NCBI GenBank assembly: GCA_029210175.1
Contig: JARGPL010000037.1
Location: forward strand, 1-64,000
Direction: 5' to 3'
Source of the DNA: Minwuia sp.
GTDB lineage: Bacteria; Pseudomonadota; Alphaproteobacteria; Minwuiales; Minwuiaceae
DNA length: 64,000 nucleotides
Below the pieces are notes generated by a model. That model had not been told where the DNA came from. It did not search any database and worked only from the letters and a program-made list of their open reading frames with translations. Of the stretch, positions 59,006 through 64,000 are shown one piece after another. Each line of letters begins with the position of its first letter. Within the stretch, counting starts at the first letter, position 1. Made by a program: the position numbers and the translations under genes.

Positions 59006-59974
59006 ATGCATGGCATGCGTGTCACGGTCTTCGGTGGTTCCGGTTTCATCGGACGTCACCTGGTACGTCGTCTTGCCCGGGCAGGTGCGACTGTCACGGT
59101 TGCCGTCCGATACACGGAAGGCGCCCAGTTCCTGAAGCCGATGGGCGATGTCGGGCAGGTCATACCGGTCTATGCCAACATCAGCAAGCCAGCGACCGTT
59201 GCGCGCGCCGTCGCCGGTGCGGACGCAGTGGTCAATCTGGTCGGGGTGCTGCATCAGGGTGATCAGAGTTTTTCGGCGGCGCATGCCGCCGGTGCACGCA
59301 ATGTGGCCCAGGCGGTGGCCGAGGCGGGGATCACGAAACTGATCCAGATGTCCGCCCTTGGCGCATCTGCGGGGTCCCAGGCGTCCTATGCCAAGACCAA
59401 GGCAGCGGGCGAAGCTGCGGCGCTGGACGCCGTGCCGACCGCAGTCATCCTGCGGCCGTCCGTTGTCTTCGGACCGGAGGATGACTTCCTCAACCGATTT
59501 GGCGCCATGTCGCGTATCGCACCGGCGCTGCCGCTGGTCGGTGGTGGTGGAACACGGTTCCAGCCGGTCTATGTGGGCGATGTGGCCGACGCCATTGTCG
59601 CCGCGATCAACAGTGATGATGCGGCGGGCCGTACCTTCGAACTCGGCGGTCCCCGCGTGATGACGTTCCGCGAGATTCTCGAATTCGTGCTTGCCGAGAC
59701 CGGTCGTTTCGCTCTCTTGCTGCCGCTGCCTTTCGGGGTGGCGAAAACGATGGGGGCCATCATGCAGTTGCTTCCCGTGCCACCACTTACGCTAGACCAG
59801 GTACGCCTGCTGGAGGAAGACAACGTGGTGTCGGACGGTGCTGCGGGTTTTGCCGAACTTGGCATCACCGAACTGGAGCCGGTGGAAGCCATTGCGCCTG
59901 GCTATCTCGCGCGGTTCCGCAAGCCGGGTCCGGCACACCAGCCTGATGGCGTCGCCGACCATGTGGTGGATTGA
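59006..59974 (+). CDS. NDUFA9-like NAD(P)-binding protein
   Basis: A 322-residue extended-SDR protein of the complex I NDUFA9 family. The Rossmann motif is VFGGSGFIGRHLVRRLARA at about residue 7. FQPVYVGDVADAIVAAI and the region VILRPSVVFGPEDDFLNRF are typical. There is no Tyr-x-x-x-Lys pair in the usual place beyond YAKTKAAGE, which may serve. In alphaproteobacteria such proteins are linked to complex I assembly or quinone metabolism; that is an inference. The ATG at 59006 has GGGAGG 8 nt upstream, while longer starts lack one. It precedes rmlC. Confidence 0.85.
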   Translation: MHGMRVTVFGGSGFIGRHLVRRLARAGATVTVAVRYTEGAQFLKPMGDVGQVIPVYANISKPATVARAVAGADAVVNLVGVLHQGDQSFSAAHAAGARNVAQAVAEAGITKLIQMSALGASAGSQASYAKTKAAGEAAALDAVPTAVILRPSVVFGPEDDFLNRFGAMSRIAPALPLVGGGGTRFQPVYVGDVADAIVAAINSDDAAGRTFELGGPRVMTFREILEFVLAETGRFALLLPLPFGVAKTMGAIMQLLPVPPLTLDQVRLLEEDNVVSDGAAGFAELGITELEPVEAIAPGYLARFRKPGPAHQPDGVADHVVD

Positions 59975-59991
59975 GGGCACGGCCCATTCCC

Positions 59992-60543
59992 ATGCGGATC
60001 GAGCAAACAGCAGTATTCCCCGAGATCATACAGGTATGGCCGGTGCGTCATGACGATGACCGGGGTTTCTTTTCCGAGACATGGAACAGTGCTGCACTGG
60101 AAGTGGCCGGCCATGACTGGCGATTCGTGCAGGACAATCATGTGCGCAATGGCCCCCGCGGCACCCTGCGGGGGCTGCACCTGCAGATCGCGCCCAATGC
60201 ACAGGGCAAGCTGATCCGCTGTCTGAATGGTGCGATCCTGGATGTTGCGGTCGATGTGCGCCGGGGATCGCCGACATTCGGCAGGCATGTGGCGGTCGAG
60301 CTTTCGGCACAGGAATGGAACCAGCTCTGGGTTCCGCCCGGCTTTGCCCATGGATATTGCACGCTGACTGATGGCGCGGAAGTCATCTACAAGGTGACCG
60401 CCCCCTATGATCCGACCGCAGAGCGTGGGCTGGCTTTCGATGACCCCGCGCTGGGCATAGACTGGCCGGTCGACAGGCAATCCGCATTGTTGTCGGACAA
60501 GGATCGCGAACAGCCAGCCCTGGCCGAGTTCGGAGGCGTCTGA
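59992..60543 (+). CDS. rmlC: dTDP-4-dehydrorhamnose 3,5-epimerase
   Basis: A 183-residue cupin epimerase, third step of dTDP-L-rhamnose synthesis. H63 lies in the conserved RGLHLQ motif, and PPGFAHGYCTLTDGAEVIYK is the other family signature. The ATG at 59992 gives the standard N-terminus; a TTG at 59971 would overlap the upstream stop. It starts 17 bp after the NDUFA9-like gene and 3 bp before rmlB. Confidence 0.95.
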   Translation: MRIEQTAVFPEIIQVWPVRHDDDRGFFSETWNSAALEVAGHDWRFVQDNHVRNGPRGTLRGLHLQIAPNAQGKLIRCLNGAILDVAVDVRRGSPTFGRHVAVELSAQEWNQLWVPPGFAHGYCTLTDGAEVIYKVTAPYDPTAERGLAFDDPALGIDWPVDRQSALLSDKDREQPALAEFGGV

Positions 60544-60546
60544 AAC

Positions 60547-61587
60547 ATGCGAATTCTGGTGACCGGGGGCTGCGGCTTCATCGGCTCCGCCCTTGTGCGG
60601 CGGCTGGTGCGCGCCGGAACCGACGTTCTGAACATCGACTGTCTGACCTATGCGGGGCGCCCCGAGAATGTCGAGGATGTGTCGGGCCAGGCCAATTATC
60701 GTTTCCTGCAGGCCGACATCTGTGACGTGGAGGCAATGAATGATGCATTCCGGTCATTCCGCCCTGATGCGGTGATGCATCTGGCAGCGGAAAGCCATGT
60801 CGACCGTTCGATCGATGGTCCTGCCGCTTTCATTCGTACCAATGTGACCGGCACGGGTGTCCTGCTGGAAGCTGCACTGGCGTACTGGCGCGGGCTGGAA
60901 GGCTCTGCCCGCGACGGTTTCCGGTTCCTGCATGTATCCACTGACGAGGTTTATGGCAGCCTGGCGGAGGGTGCCTACTTCCGCGAAGGTGATGCCTACA
61001 GACCGAATTCCCCCTATGCCGCGTCAAAGGCCGGTTCCGACCATCTGGTGCGGTCCTTCGGCGTGACCTACGGCATGCCTGTGCTGATCACCAACTGCGG
61101 CAACAATTACGGGCCATTCCAGTTTCCCGAAAAACTCATCCCGCTGATGATCCTCAACGCACTGGATGGCCGGGCGCTGCCGATTTATGGCAAGGGCGAC
61201 AACGTGCGCGACTGGATCCATGTGGATGATCATGTCGCTGCGCTGATTGCCGTGCTGGAGCGGGGGCGACCGGGGCAGACCTATCTGGTGGGTGCCCGTG
61301 GGGAACAGCAGAATCTGGATGTGGTGCAGCATCTCTGTGCCCGCCTCGACGCCCTGATACCGGACTCACCGCATGCGCCGCACTGGAACCTGGTCACCCG
61401 GGTGAAGGACAGGCCCGGACATGACCAGCGCTATGCCATTGATCCGACCCGCATGGAGCAGGAAATCGGCTGGGCACCGACGATGAGCTTTGCCGATGGG
61501 CTGGAAGACACGATCCGCTGGTACATGTCCCGCCGCGCGTGGCTGGCCCGTGTGCATGATCGCGGCAGGCTGGGTGACGGGGCGTGA
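60547..61587 (+). CDS. rmlB: dTDP-glucose 4,6-dehydratase
   Basis: A 346-residue extended SDR, second step of dTDP-rhamnose synthesis. The NAD motif is TGGCGFIG at 6-13, the active-site trio is T132-D133-E134 (STDEVYG) and Y157/K161 (SPYAASK). NCGNNYGPFQFPEKLIPLMI is also typical. It overlaps rmlD by 4 bp. Confidence 0.96.
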   Translation: MRILVTGGCGFIGSALVRRLVRAGTDVLNIDCLTYAGRPENVEDVSGQANYRFLQADICDVEAMNDAFRSFRPDAVMHLAAESHVDRSIDGPAAFIRTNVTGTGVLLEAALAYWRGLEGSARDGFRFLHVSTDEVYGSLAEGAYFREGDAYRPNSPYAASKAGSDHLVRSFGVTYGMPVLITNCGNNYGPFQFPEKLIPLMILNALDGRALPIYGKGDNVRDWIHVDDHVAALIAVLERGRPGQTYLVGARGEQQNLDVVQHLCARLDALIPDSPHAPHWNLVTRVKDRPGHDQRYAIDPTRMEQEIGWAPTMSFADGLEDTIRWYMSRRAWLARVHDRGRLGDGA

Positions 61588-62477
61588 CCATCCTCGTCCT
61601 CGGCGCCGGCGGGCAGGTTGGCGCATCGCTGCGCTGGCGGGCGCTGGCTCGGGGGCAGGGCATCATCGGTCTGAACCGCAGCGAACTGGACATCACCGAT
61701 GCCGCCGCCGTGCGCCATGCCATTGCCGATCTGAGGCCTGAGATTGTCATCAATTGCGCGGCCTATACGGCCGTCGACAAGGCGGAGGATGAGCCAGAGC
61801 TGGCGATGGCGATCAACGGGTCCGGCGCAGGTCATGTGGCCCATGCCTGCGCCCTTGCTGCGGTGCCGCTGATCCACCTTTCCACGGACTATGTCTTCGA
61901 CGGGACAGGGCAGGGGGCTTACCGGGAAGATGACCCGACAGCTCCCACGAGTGTCTATGGCGTCACCAAGCTTGCCGGAGAAAAGGCAGTCTTCGACGCC
62001 TGGGGCAAGCACATCATCCTGCGGACGGCCTGGGTCTTCGGCGCAATGGGGGGCAATTTCGTCAAGACCATGCTGCGGCTTGCCGCGTCAGGACAGTCCG
62101 ATCTGAAAGTGGTCGATGATCAGGTGGGTGGCCCGACGCCAGCGGATGCCATCGCCGATGCCTGTCTGGATATTGCGGCCCATGTCGCGCAGGCAGACAT
62201 CATTCCATGGGGCACATATCACTTCGGCGGCGCACCGACCGTCTCCTGGTTCGGCTTTGCGCAAGCCATTCTGGCTCACTATCCGGACATGAAGATCGCG
62301 CCCTGCACGACGGAAGCCTTCCCGCGCCCGGCACCCCGACCGGCCAATTCGGTGCTGGATTGCGCGCGCATTCGTGCAGCGTTCGGCATCGCCCAACCAG
62401 ACTGGGCCCCATATCTGGCTCAGCTCTTGCGTGATCTCGGTGAGACAGTCTCGAAAGATGGAAAGGGTATTTCATGA
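61584..62477 (+). CDS. rmlD: dTDP-4-dehydrorhamnose reductase
   Basis: A 297-residue NADPH-dependent reductase, last step of dTDP-L-rhamnose synthesis. The nucleotide motif is [11 protein letters not shown] at 5-15, and the catalytic Tyr-x-x-x-Lys is VYGVTK, preceded by [23 protein letters not shown] is the family hallmark. It starts with GTG (ATGA-like overlap with rmlB) and overlaps rmlA by 4 bp. Confidence 0.95.
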   Translation: MTILVLGAGGQVGASLRWRALARGQGIIGLNRSELDITDAAAVRHAIADLRPEIVINCAAYTAVDKAEDEPELAMAINGSGAGHVAHACALAAVPLIHLSTDYVFDGTGQGAYREDDPTAPTSVYGVTKLAGEKAVFDAWGKHIILRTAWVFGAMGGNFVKTMLRLAASGQSDLKVVDDQVGGPTPADAIADACLDIAAHVAQADIIPWGTYHFGGAPTVSWFGFAQAILAHYPDMKIAPCTTEAFPRPAPRPANSVLDCARIRAAFGIAQPDWAPYLAQLLRDLGETVSKDGKGIS

Positions 62478-63346
62478 AGGGAATCGTGCTCGCGGGTGGG
62501 GCAGGTACGCGGCTGCATCCCATGACCCGGGTGGTCTCGAAACAGCTCTTGCCGGTCTATGACAAGCCCATGGTCTATTACCCGCTCTCGACGCTCATGC
62601 TGGCGGGTATCCGCGACATCATACTGATCTCGACCCCGGAAGACCTGCCCCGCTTCGAGAACCTGCTGGGTGATGGTCGCGACTGGGGGCTGAACCTGCA
62701 CTATGCCGAACAGGCGGCGCCGAAGGGCATTGCCGAGGCATTGATCATTGCCGAGGATTTCGTGGGTGGTGACCGTTCGGCCCTCGTGCTGGGGGACAAT
62801 ATCTTTTACGGGCGCGGATTTTCCGGGATGCTGCGGGATGCGGCGACCTTTGAAGATGGCGCGGTCGTCTTTGCCTATCAGGTGGTGGATCCGGAACGGT
62901 ATGGCGTTGTCAGTTTCGACAAGGACAATCGGGCAATCGACATTCTGGAAAAGCCGAAGAACCCGCCGTCCTCCTTTGCCGTAACCGGCCTTTATTTCTA
63001 CGACCGTCATGCAGCCGATGTCGCCCGCGCAATCAAGCCGTCACCCCGCGGAGAGCTGGAGATCACGGACGTCAATCGCCATTACCTGGAACGTGGTAAG
63101 CTGCGCGTGGAGACATTGGGGCGAGGTTTCGCCTGGCTCGACACCGGTACGCCGGGCAGCCTGCTGGATGCGGCCGAGTTCATTCATGCCGTGGACAAGC
63201 GTCAGGGGCTGAAGATCTCAGCACCGGAAGAGATTGCCTGGCGGTCCGGATGGATCGACGATGCCCGCCTGCAGTCGCTGGCCGACGCGATGAAGGGCAA
63301 TGACTACGGGACGTATCTGTCTCGGCTGATAGGGAAACCTGACTAG
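62474..63346 (+). CDS. rmlA: glucose-1-phosphate thymidylyltransferase
   Basis: A 290-residue nucleotidyltransferase, first step of dTDP-rhamnose synthesis. The signature is [14 protein letters not shown], followed by [20 protein letters not shown], and the metal aspartate is in [10 protein letters not shown]. The length and ending match the RmlA family. Last gene of the rmlCBDA operon. The dTDP-rhamnose made could feed LPS or the polysaccharide locus 32 kb away. Confidence 0.96.
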   Translation: MKGIVLAGGAGTRLHPMTRVVSKQLLPVYDKPMVYYPLSTLMLAGIRDIILISTPEDLPRFENLLGDGRDWGLNLHYAEQAAPKGIAEALIIAEDFVGGDRSALVLGDNIFYGRGFSGMLRDAATFEDGAVVFAYQVVDPERYGVVSFDKDNRAIDILEKPKNPPSSFAVTGLYFYDRHAADVARAIKPSPRGELEITDVNRHYLERGKLRVETLGRGFAWLDTGTPGSLLDAAEFIHAVDKRQGLKISAPEEIAWRSGWIDDARLQSLADAMKGNDYGTYLSRLIGKPD

Positions 63347-63356
63347 GGAGAGTGAC

Positions 63357-64000
63357 ATGACCATCCGTCTCTACGCCATGACCTGTGGCTGGCTGACCAT
63401 GAACCTGAAGGCGATGCTGGACGGGGCAGAGGGGAAGATCAAGATTCCCGTTCCCTGTTTCCTGGTGGAACATCCGAAGGGGCGTGTGCTGTTTGACAGT
63501 GGCCTGAACCGTCAATTGCAGACGGATCCAGCGGCCCGGCTGGGCAAGATCGCGCGATACTACGATATCTTTTTCGAAGCAGGCGAGGACATTGCGGCCC
63601 GTCTGAATACACTTGGCCTTGATGTCGATGACATTGACTACCTGATCAATTCGCACCTGCATTTCGATCACGCGGGCGGGAATGACGCCATTCCCAACTG
63701 TCAGATGGTGGTGCAACGGCGGGAGTGGGACGCCGCCACCGATGACGATATGGCAGTCAAGAACGGTTTCATGCGTCAGGATTTCGATCACGGGCATGAC
63801 CGGCTGCTTGTCGACGGCGAGCATGACATCTTCGGCGACGGCAGCGTGGTGTGCCTGCCCACCTATGGCCATACTCCGGGACACCAGTCCCTGAAGGTTC
63901 GGCTGGATTCGGGCGATGTGGTGCTGACCGGCGACGCCTGCTACCTGCGCCAGACGCTTGAGGAAATGCGATTGCCGATGATCCTGCATGACGCCGAAGA
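63357..64000 (+). CDS. MBL-fold hydrolase, AHL lactonase-like (cut by window end)
   Basis: The first 214 codons of a metallo-beta-lactamase-fold protein; the 3' end lies outside the window. Zinc ligands are in SHLHFDHAGG (HxHxDH), GHTPGHQS and LTGDACYLR. The early MTCGWLTMNLKAML and FLVEHPKGRVLFDSGLN resemble AttM/AhlS-type lactonases that open the ring of acyl-homoserine lactones. The activity is an inference; related MBL proteins cleave other esters. The ATG at 63357 follows GGGAGAG and lies 10 bp after rmlA. Confidence 0.8.
   Translation, partial: MTIRLYAMTCGWLTMNLKAMLDGAEGKIKIPVPCFLVEHPKGRVLFDSGLNRQLQTDPAARLGKIARYYDIFFEAGEDIAARLNTLGLDVDDIDYLINSHLHFDHAGGNDAIPNCQMVVQRREWDAATDDDMAVKNGFMRQDFDHGHDRLLVDGEHDIFGDGSVVCLPTYGHTPGHQSLKVRLDSGDVVLTGDACYLRQTLEEMRLPMILHDAE

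Overview
The window is chromosomal DNA of an alphaproteobacterium, probably Rhodospirillales-like. This rests on the blocks kdsD-lptC-lptA-lptB-rpoN-hpf-ptsN and aroK-aroB-CNNM, a long-form HPF, an EPS-type MarR regulator, a malyl-CoA lyase and IalB-family and NDUFA9-like proteins, in GC-rich DNA. No tRNA, rRNA, CRISPR array or intact insertion sequence was seen.

Layout. (1) 1-2155 is gene-poor. It holds a decayed zinc-ribbon frame, a cluster of short TTCCYTG repeats and one candidate 49-residue membrane protein. (2) 2156-30881 is a surface polysaccharide locus of about 28.7 kb, all on the minus strand, with genes overlapping or nearly touching (largest gap 141 bp). In transcription order it encodes a MarR-type EPS regulator, GalE, a glycosyltransferase (GT), GDP-mannose dehydratase, the Wzm/Wzt exporter, an AsnB-type amidotransferase, four GT2 enzymes around a sugar nucleotidyltransferase, a GT4, a cassette for an amidino di-amino uronic acid (WbpG, HisH, HisF, WbpB, WbpD, WbpE types), further GTs, an FkbM methyltransferase, a Wzy-like membrane protein and a terminal carbamoyltransferase. 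(3) 31181-31693 is a NusG paralogue transcribed away from the locus. The 299-bp gap between it and the MarR gene holds a candidate promoter, two copies of a 14-bp operator-like motif and an ops-like element. (4) 31753-40885 has an O-acyltransferase, a CNNM transporter, aroB, aroK, a 46-residue small protein, a secreted protein, xerD and a malyl-CoA lyase. (5) 41123-50685 is mixed metabolism: thioesterase, form II CoxL-like subunit, unusual SDR, threonine synthase, VOC and DUF1801 proteins, rlmN, IalB, an HCCA-isomerase-like protein and an MFS transporter. (6) 50672-58823 is the envelope and nitrogen-regulation block: M23 peptidase, ptsN, hpf, rpoN, lptB, lptA, lptC, kdsD, plus a short RNase D. 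(7) 59006-64000 has an NDUFA9-like protein, rmlCBDA for dTDP-rhamnose, and a lactonase-like MBL protein cut by the window end.

How it may work together (inference). The MarR protein would repress a promoter whose -10 lies inside its operator. The NusG paralogue would load at the ops-like site in the leader and keep RNA polymerase processive through the long operon, as RfaH does in enterobacteria. The best candidates for something new are this control module, the amidino-sugar cassette with changed key residues in its HisF and WbpG members, and an AT-rich asnB plus wzt 3' segment that appears to have been swapped in.
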